Of a stretch of 64,000 nt of DNA, positions 8,307-16,766 are shown piece after piece. Within the stretch, counting starts at the first letter, position 1; every line of letters starts with the position of its first letter. This stretch comes from JAKFEW01 sp036675505 (GTDB lineage: Bacteria; Cyanobacteriota; Sericytochromatia; S15B-MN24; JAQBPE01), in the NCBI GenBank assembly GCA_036675505.1, contig JAKFEW010000102.1:1-64000 (forward strand). The letters run 5' to 3'. A model generated the notes under the pieces. That model was not told the DNA's origin, made no database searches, and worked only from the letters and a program-made list of their open reading frames with translations. Position numbers and translations under genes: made by a program.

Positions 8307-8332
8307 CCCGCCATGATAGCACCGCGGGCCGA

Positions 8333-9169
8333 TCAACGGCGGTGCGGCGGCCGGCGCGGCGCGCGCGACGGCACGGGCTCGGCGAAGCGGACCTGGCCGG
8401 CGATCGCCTGAAAGGCCGCCGTGAGCCCCGCCAGGTGCGCCCGCACGCGCAGCTCGAGGTCCGCCCGCGCGGGCGTCTCGACCGTCACGGCCGCGTCCGC
8501 GCAGCGCGCACGCATCCAGACCGCCTGGGGGCCGCCCTCACGCGGCACCGCGCTCAGCGGCACGCTGCACCAGCCGTCGCCGAGGCCGAGACGCGCATCC
8601 TCGCTCACCTCGCCGTCCGCGAGCAGCGCCCGCCGCAACTCGCCGCGAGGCGCGAGCGGCAGGCCGGCGGCGGCGAGGGCCCGGGCGATCGTGCGCCCGA
8701 GCCCGTCGCCCTCGGCCTCGGCCTCGAGCACGTAGCCGCCGCGCAGGCGATCGTCTTCATGGAGGTCGATGAAGAGCCTCACGCGGTGGCCCGCTTCGGC
8801 GCGCACGAAGTCGCCCGCCAGGGCCGGTGGCGCCTGATCGAAGCGGAAGGCCCGGTTGAGGTCGCGCCCGCAACCGTCCTCGCGCGAGCCGCGCATCAGG
8901 CCCTCGGGGTTCATGCAGGGGAAGACGTCGAGCGCAACGCCGGGCGGAATCGCACCGGATTCGAGCAGGCGCATCGCCGCCTCGACGCCAGCCGGCTCGT
9001 CGCCGTGGATGCCCGCGGCGACGCAGGCGCGCGCCAGCTCACGGCCGCGCGCCGGGACCCGCACGCGCCAGAGCGACAGGCCGTCGCCGAGCCGCTCGAC
9101 GCGGTAGCTCCAGTGACGGCGGGACATGATGCGCAGGCGGGCTTCGAGCGCCGTGAGGCGGTCGACCAT
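8333..9169 (-). CDS. M14-type metallopeptidase / succinylglutamate desuccinylase-like protein
   Basis: The protein has 278 aa from the ATG at 9169 (AGGAGG at about 9175-9180). The zinc site is visible: GIHGDEPAG (His55, Glu58) and FIDLHED (His137). NPEG and GRDLNR between them are the substrate-binding asparagine/arginine block of M14 peptidases and AstE/AspA enzymes. The downstream catalytic Glu is probably in the VTVETPARAD segment (about residue 240). It may cleave an amide or peptide bond of a small substrate. It is third in a tight operon, 13 nt after the DUF309 gene and overlapping or nearly touching the KamB-like gene. Confidence 0.8.
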   Translation of the reverse strand: MVDRLTALEARLRIMSRRHWSYRVERLGDGLSLWRVRVPARGRELARACVAAGIHGDEPAGVEAAMRLLESGAIPPGVALDVFPCMNPEGLMRGSREDGCGRDLNRAFRFDQAPPALAGDFVRAEAGHRVRLFIDLHEDDRLRGGYVLEAEAEGDGLGRTIARALAAAGLPLAPRGELRRALLADGEVSEDARLGLGDGWCSVPLSAVPREGGPQAVWMRARCADAAVTVETPARADLELRVRAHLAGLTAAFQAIAGQVRFAEPVPSRAPRRPPHRR

Positions 9170-9182
9170 CGGTTCCTCCTGA

Positions 9183-9641
9183 TCAGGGGCGCACGTCGGG
9201 CTCCCGGCGACGGCCGACGGGCCGCGGCTCGGTGCCGCGGTGGGGCCGAAACGCCTCAGGGTCGGGATCCTCGAACGCGATCGTGGGCGGTCGTGACGGC
9301 GTATGGTCGGCGGGGTGCGCCGGCCCGTGCCCCCCAGCATGCGCGTCCGCCCGGGCCAGATCAACCAGCAAGGGGCCCACCGCCACGCCGAGGAAGACGG
9401 GCCCGAAGGGTGCGAGCCGCTCCGTGGCGGCCACGAGCAGGCGCGAGGCCGGGACCGGCTTGCCGCGCTGGAGGTGGTGGAAGGCGGCGGCCGCCTGGAT
9501 CAGGCCCTGGTAGAACGGCCGCGCCGCGCTGCGGTTGCGCAGCCAGAGATCCTCCCAGCGCTCGTGGGCCTCGTAGAAATCGCCCGCGTTGAAGCGGGCG
9601 ATGCCAGCGAGGAACAGCGCCAGGTCCGGGTCGGTGGTCAC
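9183..9641 (-). CDS. DUF309 domain protein
   Basis: The protein has 152 aa from a GTG start. It shows the DUF309 signature FNAGDFYEAHERWEDLW near residues 17-33, followed by FYQGLIQAAAAFHHL. The acidic/histidine residues of this helical family are present; the function of the family is unknown. The C-terminal 60 residues are Pro/His-rich and probably disordered. It starts 19 nt after nrnA and is presumably co-transcribed with it. Confidence 0.8.
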   Translation of the reverse strand: MTTDPDLALFLAGIARFNAGDFYEAHERWEDLWLRNRSAARPFYQGLIQAAAAFHHLQRGKPVPASRLLVAATERLAPFGPVFLGVAVGPLLVDLARADAHAGGHGPAHPADHTPSRPPTIAFEDPDPEAFRPHRGTEPRPVGRRREPDVRP

Positions 9642-9660
9642 TTCGCGGGATCGCTGGCGC

Positions 9661-10656
9661 TCACGCCTGCACGGCGAGCTGGTCGTGCACGGCCTGCTCG
9701 GCGGTGGCGACCAGCTGCACGATCGCTTCCGCGAGCGGCCCGTCGAAGCGCGCGCCGGCCGCGAACCGGTGGCCGCCGCCGCCGAAGCGCTTGGCGACCT
9801 CGTTCACGACGACCCGTCCCTTCGAGCGCAGGCTGATCTTGATCTTGTCGGGCTCGCTCTCCTTGAAGAGCAGGTAGATCTCGCCGCCCACGATCTTGGG
9901 CATGTGCAGCGTCAGCATCTCCATCGCCTGGTCGCCGCCCCCGGTGCGCTCCATCATCTCGCGCGAGAGGGCGCCGTAGACGATCTTGCCCTCGGCGGCC
10001 GTGCGCAATTCGGCGAGCACGGCGCCGTAGAGCTGGAAATCCTGCATCGAGACCTGCTCGTTCTGCAGGCGGTTCAATTCGTCCGGCCGCGCGCCCGCGT
10101 CGACGAGCTGGGCGACCTTCCGGAAGAGCGGGCCGTCGCAGCGGTCCGTGATGAAGCCGCCGCGCGTGTCGAAGAGGATGCCCGTGAAGAGACAGGCGGC
10201 GCTCGCCTCGTCGAATGCCACGCCGAGGTGCTCGGCGAGCTCGGCGACAATCAGCGAGGTCGCGGCGGTCTCGGTGTTCACGTAGATCCACTCGGCGTAC
10301 TCGCCGTTGCCCTGGTGGTGGTCCAGGTTCATCCAGGTGGGCCAGTCGCGCACGGTGGCGATCTGACGGTGGCGCTCGCCGCCGTCCAGGAAGATGAGCT
10401 TGCGCTCACGCGCGTCCGCCGGCAGCTCGAACGCGACCGGCAGGTACTGCGAAAGGAACCGGCAGTTCGCGGGCATCGGCTCGTCGCTGAACACGACCGC
10501 GTCCTTGCCGAGCTGCTTGAGCAGCAGCGCGAAGCCGAGCGTCGAGCCGAAGGCGTCGGGATCGGGCTGGACGTGCGGCACGATCAAGTAGCGATCGTTC
10601 GCCTTGAGCAGCTCGGCGACGTGGTCGAGGCCGCGGACGTTGCTGACGGCATCCAT
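9661..10656 (-). CDS. nrnA: Bifunctional oligoribonuclease/PAP phosphatase, DHH family
   Basis: The protein has 331 aa. Motifs of the DHH phosphoesterase domain appear in order: PHVQPDPDAFGS (about 26-37), IFLDGGE, the diagnostic NLDHHQGN near residue 112, and DTRGGF near 158. The C-terminal DHHA1 domain has FGGGGHRFAAG. Such enzymes degrade 2-5 nt RNAs and dephosphorylate 3'-phosphoadenosine phosphate in the cytoplasm. ATG 10656 has GAGGAG upstream; a longer frame to 11436 is antisense to the rhomboid gene and not real. It is the first gene of a five-gene leftward operon. Confidence 0.9.
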   Translation of the reverse strand: MDAVSNVRGLDHVAELLKANDRYLIVPHVQPDPDAFGSTLGFALLLKQLGKDAVVFSDEPMPANCRFLSQYLPVAFELPADARERKLIFLDGGERHRQIATVRDWPTWMNLDHHQGNGEYAEWIYVNTETAATSLIVAELAEHLGVAFDEASAACLFTGILFDTRGGFITDRCDGPLFRKVAQLVDAGARPDELNRLQNEQVSMQDFQLYGAVLAELRTAAEGKIVYGALSREMMERTGGGDQAMEMLTLHMPKIVGGEIYLLFKESEPDKIKISLRSKGRVVVNEVAKRFGGGGHRFAAGARFDGPLAEAIVQLVATAEQAVHDQLAVQA

Positions 10657-10743
10657 GGAACGGGCTCCTCTCGATGGGTGGGGGACCCCCATCTTACCCG
10701 ACTCGCGCCGCGCGGTTATGCTGGGGCCAGGAGGACGCCCCCC

Positions 10744-11484
10744 ATGCTGCCCATCCATGACGAAAACCCGAGCGGTTGCACGCCCTGGGTCACCTACGCC
10801 TTGATCGCGGCGAACGTGTTGGTCTTCCTGTACCAGCTCTCGCTGGGCGACCAGGGGCTCGAGCGTTTCTTCTTCACCTTCGCCGTCGTGCCGAAGGAGT
10901 TCTTCGCGGACCTCCACAGGCTCTCGGGCGGCGGCTCCGTCGGCATGCTGGACTTCGCGCCGCTGTTCACCTCCATGTTTATGCACGGTGGGTGGATGCA
11001 CCTGGGGGGCAATATGCTCTTTCTGTACATCTTTGGCGACAACGTCGAGGACCGCCTGGGGCACACCGCTTACCTGATCTTCTACCTCCTGTGCGGCATC
11101 GCGGCGAGCCTCGCGCACGCCTGGTCGGGGCCGACCAGCGCGCTCCCTTCGCTCGGCGCGAGCGGCGCGATCGGCGGCGTGCTCGGCGCGTACATCGTGC
11201 TCCACCCGGCGGCGCGCGTCACGACGCTGGTGTTCCTCGGCTTCATGATCACGACGCTGCGCATCCCGGCCTTCGTCTTCCTGGGGATCTGGTTCCTGCT
11301 GCAGTCGATCCAGGGCCTCGCGGCGCTCGGCGCGCCGAGCACGGCCGCGGAAGGCGGCACGGCCTGGTGGGCGCACATCGGCGGCTTCGTGGTCGGGATG
11401 GTCGGCGGGGCGATCGCCCGCGTGGCGCCTGCGCATGGGCCCGCGCGCAGCCGCTACGCCGACACCTGGTATTCCAACCGCTGA
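10744..11484 (+). CDS. Rhomboid family intramembrane serine protease
   Basis: The protein has 246 aa with about six membrane segments. The catalytic dyad is Ser140 in GASGAIGG and His211 in WWAHIGGF; the oxyanion residues His86 and Asn90 are in WMHLGGN. AGGAGG precedes the ATG, and TATGCT at 10717-10722 with a weak -35 (10694-10699) could be its promoter. It cleaves membrane proteins within the bilayer; substrates unknown. It is divergent from nrnA and convergent with a B-box-like gene, with a perfect inverted repeat over both stop codons. Confidence 0.92.
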   Translation: MLPIHDENPSGCTPWVTYALIAANVLVFLYQLSLGDQGLERFFFTFAVVPKEFFADLHRLSGGGSVGMLDFAPLFTSMFMHGGWMHLGGNMLFLYIFGDNVEDRLGHTAYLIFYLLCGIAASLAHAWSGPTSALPSLGASGAIGGVLGAYIVLHPAARVTTLVFLGFMITTLRIPAFVFLGIWFLLQSIQGLAALGAPSTAAEGGTAWWAHIGGFVVGMVGGAIARVAPAHGPARSRYADTWYSNR

Positions 11485-11520
11485 CGCCTTGCACGCCCGC
11501 GGCAGCAGCCGTCAGCGGTT
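11476..11520. terminator. Inverted repeat across convergent stops, likely bidirectional terminator
   Basis: AACCGCTGACG (11476-11486) and its exact complement CGTCAGCGGTT (11510-11520) enclose 23 nt. Each arm carries the last codons and stop of one gene: both proteins end in Asn-Arg-stop. There is no T-run, so function as a terminator is inferred from position and symmetry. Confidence 0.45.
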
Positions 11521-12534
11521 CAAGACGTTCAGCGAGAAGGTCGTGCTGGTCGAGCCTGAGCCGTTGAAGGCCGTGATCGTCACGTTGTGCGACCCATTGC
11601 CCGCCGCGCGCGTATTCCACGAGAAACGCGGGGCGGCGCCGGCATCGCTGCCGATCAACGTGCCGTCCACCTCGCAAACGACGCGGGTGGGCGCGCCCGC
11701 GACGGCCGCGCGAATCGAGGTGGTGCCGCCCACGATCGTGCCGTCGGCCGGCGCCACGGCACGGATCTCGAGCGGCACCGCCGCGGCCGCCGCGCCGCCG
11801 CCGGCGGGTAGCGTAGCGGCGCCGCCGCCCGAAGACGCGGCGCCACCCGCGGCACCGGCGGCCGGGACCGGATCGCTGAGCTTCACGCGCTTCTCGCTCT
11901 TGAGGCGGGCGAGCAGCGCGAGCTCGTCCGCTGAGAACTCACTGTTCTTGATGTGCTCGAGCGTCTCGCGGGTCGTGTCCACCTTGGCGGGCTTCTGCGT
12001 CATGACCTTGTACGAGACCACGAGGCCGAGGACCATGCAGCCGACCACGATGTAGTCGCGGGGCTTGAGGCGCTTCGAGGCCTTCGCCGCCTCCATCTCC
12101 GCGAACACCGCGCGGCCCTTCTCGTTGGGGCCGAACGCGCGCGCCTGGGCATCCTTGTTCACGCGCGCGCAGACGCCACAGATGCCGGAGGTGTTCAGAC
12201 AGGCCGGGCAATAGTGGCGCGCGCACGTCACGCACTGCCGCTCGCCGCGGATGTCCTGGTGCCGGAAGCAATACACGACGTCGCTGCGCTGGCCGGGCGT
12301 CGTGCGGGGCGTGGGGCCGCCGACCGTCCGGCCGCTCGGCGCCGCGGCGGTTCGCCCGCCGGGCGCCTGTGCCTTCGCGCCCTTCGCAGGCTCGCTCACG
12401 GAGGCCTGCTTGCGGACACACTGGTCGCAAAGGCCCTTGGCGCCTTCATCGCGGCACATGGCGCAGACCGGCATCTTGCAGCCGACGCACGAGGTCACAG
12501 CGGCGGTCTTGGCGTGATAGTAACACTTCTGCAT
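11512..12534 (-). CDS. B-box-like zinc protein with membrane anchor and Ig-like domain
   Basis: The protein has 340 aa. Residues 1-40 contain a B-box-like cluster: C4-x2-H7, then Cys16, 19, 24, 27, 36, 39. A second cluster spans about 89-122 (CFRH, CVTC, CPAC, CGVC). One membrane segment follows at about 161-178. After an Ala/Gly-rich linker a C-terminal Ig-like beta domain (about 252-340) contains PADGTIVGGTTSIRA and VVCEVDG. The zinc clusters should face the cytoplasm and the Ig domain the outside. It is a paralogue of the next gene upstream, which has the same MQKC-YHAKT start. Function unknown; a scaffold role is a guess. Confidence 0.75.
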   Translation of the reverse strand: MQKCYYHAKTAAVTSCVGCKMPVCAMCRDEGAKGLCDQCVRKQASVSEPAKGAKAQAPGGRTAAAPSGRTVGGPTPRTTPGQRSDVVYCFRHQDIRGERQCVTCARHYCPACLNTSGICGVCARVNKDAQARAFGPNEKGRAVFAEMEAAKASKRLKPRDYIVVGCMVLGLVVSYKVMTQKPAKVDTTRETLEHIKNSEFSADELALLARLKSEKRVKLSDPVPAAGAAGGAASSGGGAATLPAGGGAAAAAVPLEIRAVAPADGTIVGGTTSIRAAVAGAPTRVVCEVDGTLIGSDAGAAPRFSWNTRAAGNGSHNVTITAFNGSGSTSTTFSLNVLNR

Positions 12535-12552
12535 GGGCGGCCTCCGGCGACG

Positions 12553-13134
12553 TCAGGACAGCATCTTGTAGGCCACGATGAGCAGGAAGACGACGATCGC
12601 GAAGATGAAGAACGTGGCGGGTTGCATCAAGCCACCGGCCGGCTCGGCCGGCGGTGCGACGGCGGGCTTCGCGGGGCGGGGCCGCTCGGCGGTGGCCGTC
12701 GCGGGGCGCTCCGCGACCGTGCGCGGAAGGCCGCCCGTGCCGCCGCTCTTGCGTGGCGGGGGCGCGGGCGCCGTGGCGTGGCGGGCGCAATGCGTGCACA
12801 TGCCGCTCCCGTCGAGGCACTCCTGGCAGAACGACCGGGTGCAGGAGGGGCAGGTGCCGGCCGCGATCACGTCGAAGTGTTGAAAGCAGTAGGTGACGTT
12901 CTTTTGGCTCGTCGGCCGGCCCGCGGTCTTGAGCATCGTCGCCTTGTGGCTGCTCTGGACCATGCCGGTCTTCTTCATATCCGTGATCTGCTCGCCGAGC
13001 GCGGTGACCCGCTTCATGCAGGCCTCGCAGAAGCCCTTGTTGCCGGCATCCTGGCAAGCGCCGCACACCGGCATCTTGCAACCGAGGCAAGTCGTAGCGG
13101 CGTCAGTTTTGGCGTGGTAGAAGCATTTCTGCAT
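12553..13134 (-). CDS. B-box-like zinc protein with C-terminal membrane anchor
   Basis: The protein has 193 aa from the ATG at 13134; a GTG 30 nt upstream is also open, but the paralogue starts at the same MQKC residue. Two cysteine/histidine clusters (about 4-39 and 83-116) match those of the downstream paralogue. A Pro/Ala-rich linker leads to a C-terminal hydrophobic helix (about 171-192, FFIFAIVVFLLIVAY), so it looks tail-anchored. The extracellular Ig-like domain of the paralogue is missing. The two genes lie 18 nt apart, probably a tandem duplication and an operon. Confidence 0.75.
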   Translation of the reverse strand: MQKCFYHAKTDAATTCLGCKMPVCGACQDAGNKGFCEACMKRVTALGEQITDMKKTGMVQSSHKATMLKTAGRPTSQKNVTYCFQHFDVIAAGTCPSCTRSFCQECLDGSGMCTHCARHATAPAPPPRKSGGTGGLPRTVAERPATATAERPRPAKPAVAPPAEPAGGLMQPATFFIFAIVVFLLIVAYKMLS

Positions 13135-13222
13135 GGTGGCTCCGGGTCGGGCCTCCCCGAGCACCCGTCCTTACCTCATATACCTAAAAAGCCGCGGCGA
13201 GCTACAGGGTGTCTGGCCGACC

Positions 13223-14218
13223 TCACGGCGCGGGTGGCGCCTTCGCTGCCGCCTCGGCTGCCCGCTGGGCCGCGCGCTCGGCGCGGTGATCGACATAGAC
13301 GGGCGCCCCCCGCTCGGCGAACGGCACCTCGATCCGATCCAGATCGTGCGGCAACACCACCCGCGGGTTGAGCGCGCGCGCCTCAGCCAGCAGCTCACGC
13401 GGCGAGTGGCGGAAGCTCAGGTGGGTGAGCGCGAGCAGCCGCACGTCCGCGTCGAGCGCCAGCTGGGCCGCCTCGGCGGCGGTCGAATGGTAGGTCTCGC
13501 GGGCGCGTTCGACGGCTTCGTTCGAGAAGGTCGAGTCGTGCACGAGCACGTCCGCCCCGCGCGAGGCCTCGGCCACCGCCGGGCAGGGCCGCGTGTCGCC
13601 CGTAACCACGACGCGCCGCCCGGCGCGGCCGGGGCCGAGCACCTGCGCGGGCGTCACCGGGCCGGCCGCGCCAGTGACGGTTTCGCCCCGCTGCAGCTTG
13701 CCGTAGTCGGGCCCGGGGGTCACGCCGAGCGCGCGCGCCTGGTCGACGTCGAAGCGGCCCGGCCGGGGCTCCTCGATGAAGCACCATCCGACCGAGGCGA
13801 CCCGGTGATCGGTGCGCAGGGCTTCGAGCCGCCAGCCGTCGAGCGCCGCCGTGTAGCCCGGCTCGATCTCGTGGTAGCTCACCGTGTAAGTGGTATAGCC
13901 GATGATGCGCTTGAAGAGCGAGACCATACTCGCGAGCCCTTTCGGGCCGTAGACCGCGACGGGCTCCTGGCGGCCCCAAAGCTCCCAGGTCTTGAGCATG
14001 CCGGGCAGGCCCAGGTAGTGGTCGGCGTGCAGGTGGGTGAGGGCGATCGCCCCGATCTGGTTGATGCCGACGCCGGCGCGCATCAGCTGGCGCTGCGTGC
14101 CCTCGCCGCAATCGACCAGCACGCGCTCGCCGCCGCGCTTGATCAGCGTCGCGGACAGCCCGCGCTCAGGCGTCGGAACCGCACCCGAGGTGCCCAGAAA
14201 CAGTACTTCCATCTCCAT
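13223..14218 (-). CDS. rnz: Ribonuclease Z
   Basis: The protein has 331 aa. It is a tRNA 3'-processing endonuclease of the metallo-beta-lactamase fold. Visible motifs: FLGTSGAVPTPERG at the N-terminus, VDCGEGTQRQL, the zinc motif THLHADHYLGLPG (His62, 64, Asp66, His67), VVTGDTRPC, HSTAAEAAQLA and LTHLSFRH. The exosite arm typical of RNase Z is in the middle. The C-terminal 30 residues are Ala-rich. The start lies 1 nt after the pit stop codon (TAG-T-ATG), so it is translated with the phosphate genes. Confidence 0.92.
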   Translation of the reverse strand: MEMEVLFLGTSGAVPTPERGLSATLIKRGGERVLVDCGEGTQRQLMRAGVGINQIGAIALTHLHADHYLGLPGMLKTWELWGRQEPVAVYGPKGLASMVSLFKRIIGYTTYTVSYHEIEPGYTAALDGWRLEALRTDHRVASVGWCFIEEPRPGRFDVDQARALGVTPGPDYGKLQRGETVTGAAGPVTPAQVLGPGRAGRRVVVTGDTRPCPAVAEASRGADVLVHDSTFSNEAVERARETYHSTAAEAAQLALDADVRLLALTHLSFRHSPRELLAEARALNPRVVLPHDLDRIEVPFAERGAPVYVDHRAERAAQRAAEAAAKAPPAP

Positions 14219-14219
14219 A

Positions 14220-15236
14220 CTAGAACTTCAGCGCCCAGCGGAAGATCGCATAAAGCGCAGCTGCGAGCAGGGCGGTGATCGGGATCGTGAAGATCCAGGC
14301 GAGGACCATCGTGCGCGCCACGCCCCAGCGCACGGCCGAAAGGCGCTTGGTGGCGCCGACGCCCATGATCGCGCCGGAGACGACATGGGTCGTCGAGACC
14401 GGCAGGCCGAAGTGCGATGCGGTGGTGATCGTGAGCGCGGCCGCCGTGTCCGAGGCGAAGCCGTTGATCGGCTGCAGCTTCACGATGCGGGTGCCCATCG
14501 TCTTGATGATCTTCCAGCCGCCGGCGCTGGTGCCGAGCGCCATCGCGAGGGCGGCCGCGACCTTGACCCACAAGGGCACCTCGAAAGCCGTCAGGTAGCC
14601 GCCGGTGAACATCGCCAGCGTGATGATGCCCATCGCCTTCTGGGCGTCGTTCGTGCCATGGGAGAAGGCCATGAAGGCCGCGGCGAAGATCTGCAGGGGC
14701 CTGAAGAGGTTCGTCACGGTGCTCGGCAGCGCCCGCCGGAAGATCCACATGAGCGCCACCATGATTGAGAATGAAAGCAGGCCGCCGATCAGCGGCGAGG
14801 CGACCAGGAAAATGAAGATCGTCTCGATGCCGTCCCACTTGAGCTTGGACCAGCCATAGCCGGAAACGGCAGCCCCGATCAGGCCGCCGATGATCGCGTG
14901 GGAGCTCGAGCTCGGCAGGCCCCAATGCCAGGTGAGCAGGTTCCAGCAGATCGCGGACAACAGCGCCGCGATCACGACCCACTGGCCCGCCACCGCGCCC
15001 GACTCCAGGATGCTGGTGTCGATGATGCCCTTGCCGATGGTCTTCGCGACCTCGGTGCCCACGAGCGCGCCGACGAAGTTGAGAAAGGTCGCCATCAAGA
15101 TCGCGCGTCGCGGCGTGAGCACGCCGGTCGAGACGCTGGCCGCGATCGCGTTGGCGGTGTCGTGGAACCCGTTGATGAAGTCGAAGGCCAGTGCCAGCAC
15201 CACCACCAACACGACGAGCACGAATATTTCAGGCAT
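14220..15236 (-). CDS. pit: PiT-family inorganic phosphate transporter
   Basis: The protein has 338 aa with about ten membrane helices. It carries the two duplicated PiT signatures, FINGFHDTANAIA near residue 20 and FSHGTNDAQKAMG near residue 195, which form the phosphate site. The family moves metal-phosphate or phosphate with H+ or Na+. Its start overlaps the end of the DUF47 gene by 8 nt, the usual pairing for this transporter. Confidence 0.93.
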   Translation of the reverse strand: MPEIFVLVVLVVVLALAFDFINGFHDTANAIAASVSTGVLTPRRAILMATFLNFVGALVGTEVAKTIGKGIIDTSILESGAVAGQWVVIAALLSAICWNLLTWHWGLPSSSSHAIIGGLIGAAVSGYGWSKLKWDGIETIFIFLVASPLIGGLLSFSIMVALMWIFRRALPSTVTNLFRPLQIFAAAFMAFSHGTNDAQKAMGIITLAMFTGGYLTAFEVPLWVKVAAALAMALGTSAGGWKIIKTMGTRIVKLQPINGFASDTAAALTITTASHFGLPVSTTHVVSGAIMGVGATKRLSAVRWGVARTMVLAWIFTIPITALLAAALYAIFRWALKF

Positions 15237-15852
15237 TCTTCAAGACGATCCCGTGGAGCCGACCGGCCACGTCCTCGGTCATGTCGATGGCCGACTCGAC
15301 AGTGTCGTAGACTTCTTTCCACTTGATGACGTCGAGGACGTCGCGCGGGTGATCGAAGAGCGAGCTGATCGCCGTGCGGTTGAGCTTGTCGGCCTCGTTC
15401 TCGAGCCGGTTGATCTCGACGACATGGGTCAAGATCGTGTTGTGGCGGCGCGGATCGCGCAGCAGCGGCACGGCCTGGTCGATTTGCTCGCAGCAGCGCT
15501 CGAGCAGGCGCACCATCGTGATCAGCAGATCGGTGGGCTTCTCGATGCGGTAGAGCAGCAGGCGGTCCGCCACGAGCTCGATCGAGTCGATGATGTTGTC
15601 GAGGTCGATCGTGAGCGCGTGGATGTCCTCGCGATCGAGCGGCGTGACGAAGGTCTTGTTGAGCTTCTCGAGGATCTGGTGCGTGACCTTGTCGCCGGCA
15701 TGCTCGGCGTCGGTCAGCTTCTGGAAGCGGCCGGGCACGTCGCGGTAGTCCTCGGCGAGGTCGCGCAACAGCCGCGCGCCGGCGAGCACGTTGCGCGAGG
15801 AGGCCTCGAGCAGGTCGAAGAAGCTTTCTTCACGGGGGATCAGGCGGAACAC
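15229..15852 (-). CDS. DUF47 family PhoU-like regulator of phosphate transport
   Basis: The protein has 207 aa from a GTG start with AAGGAG at about 15861-15867. It is an all-helical PhoU-like protein: FFDLLEASSRNV at the start, DAEHAGDKVTHQIL, TPLDREDIHALTIDLDNIID in the middle and KWKEVYDTVESAID near the end, as in the DUF47 family encoded next to PiT transporters. It probably controls the activity or assembly of the adjacent transporter. It is the first gene of the DUF47-pit-rnz unit. Confidence 0.9.
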   Translation of the reverse strand: MFRLIPREESFFDLLEASSRNVLAGARLLRDLAEDYRDVPGRFQKLTDAEHAGDKVTHQILEKLNKTFVTPLDREDIHALTIDLDNIIDSIELVADRLLLYRIEKPTDLLITMVRLLERCCEQIDQAVPLLRDPRRHNTILTHVVEINRLENEADKLNRTAISSLFDHPRDVLDVIKWKEVYDTVESAIDMTEDVAGRLHGIVLKNA

Positions 15853-15949
15853 CGGGGATCGCTCCTTCCAGGGTCACGAACGGCAATTCGACCAAGCCAA
15901 TGGGCTGGTCGGTGGCGGCGTCATCACAATCACGGGCGGGTCCTTGCTT

Positions 15950-16675
15950 CTAGCCCAGGCCCTGCGGCCCGGATCGTTGCCTGGCGGCAAGGAACTGTCG
16001 TCCGTTCTGGACCACGTTCAAGGTGGCCGTCACTTCGGCCTCGAGCTGCCCGAGCACCTCGTCCGCGTAGCTCTCCGCGCCGCGCACCAGTTGGCGCGCC
16101 TCGCGCTCGGCCCCAAGCAAGATCTGCTGGGCCTGCGCGCGCGCGTCGAGGACTTCGGCGGGCTCGCCGGCCTGACGGAAGAACGACGGGGCATGCGGCG
16201 AGGGGGCGTGCGCGGCAGGCGCGGGCGGCGTGGCGAGCGGAAGCTCCGGCGACGCGTTCATCGGCTGATCGTAGGTGGGTGGCGTCATCGTCGGCGCCTG
16301 GGCGTAGCCGCCATGGCCGTTCGCGTGGCCGTTGCCGTTGCCGCTTCCATTGCCGTAGGTGGCCTTGATCGGCTTGAGGAAGTTCATCGTCTCGTTGATC
16401 AGCTCGGAGGTCGGCGCGCGGGAGGGCTTCTGCGGCGCCACGGCCCGCTCGTGCTGCTGGAACTGGGCCACCAGGGCTCCGCCGTCGAGGCCGAGCAGCT
16501 TCGCGTACTGGCGGATGTAGCCATAGGTGTGGACCATCGCCGGCAGCTTCTCGAGCTGCCCTTCTTCGAGGGCCTCGAGGTAATGCAGCTTGATGTACGT
16601 GCGCTGCGCCACTTCATCGAGCGAGAGGCCCTTGCCGAGGCGGGTCTCTTTCAGCAGCTGGCAGACATCATTCAT
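15950..16675 (-). CDS. RodZ-type HTH protein with C-terminal helical domain
   Basis: The protein has 241 aa. Residues 1-75 are a Cro-like HTH of the RodZ class (LLKETRLGKGLSLDEVAQRT, then KLHYLEALEEGQLEKLP and YGYIRQYAKLLGLD). There is no membrane helix and no RodZ extracellular domain. Residues 80-165 are disordered, with an Asn/Gly run (NGSGNGNGHANGHGG). The C-terminal 65 residues form a helix of the DivIVA/ATP-synthase-b-like pattern (ARAQAQQILLGAEREARQ, then YADEVLGQLEAEV). Possibly a cytoskeletal or division-associated adaptor; function not established. TAAAAT at 16715-16720 (minus) may be its -10 box. Confidence 0.75.
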   Translation of the reverse strand: MNDVCQLLKETRLGKGLSLDEVAQRTYIKLHYLEALEEGQLEKLPAMVHTYGYIRQYAKLLGLDGGALVAQFQQHERAVAPQKPSRAPTSELINETMNFLKPIKATYGNGSGNGNGHANGHGGYAQAPTMTPPTYDQPMNASPELPLATPPAPAAHAPSPHAPSFFRQAGEPAEVLDARAQAQQILLGAEREARQLVRGAESYADEVLGQLEAEVTATLNVVQNGRQFLAARQRSGPQGLG

Positions 16676-16766
16676 GGTGTTGAAATCGCTCCGGCGAGGA
16701 TGGCTCGGGTTCGCATTTTACCACGCGACCGCGAGCGCCCCCGCCTGTTCAGGTGAAGTTTTTTGA

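Noticed and set aside
11953..13371. Plus-strand frame of 472 codons over the B-box-like genes
   Set aside because: Shadow of the two minus-strand zinc-protein genes, whose cysteine clusters and ribosome binding sites are convincing.
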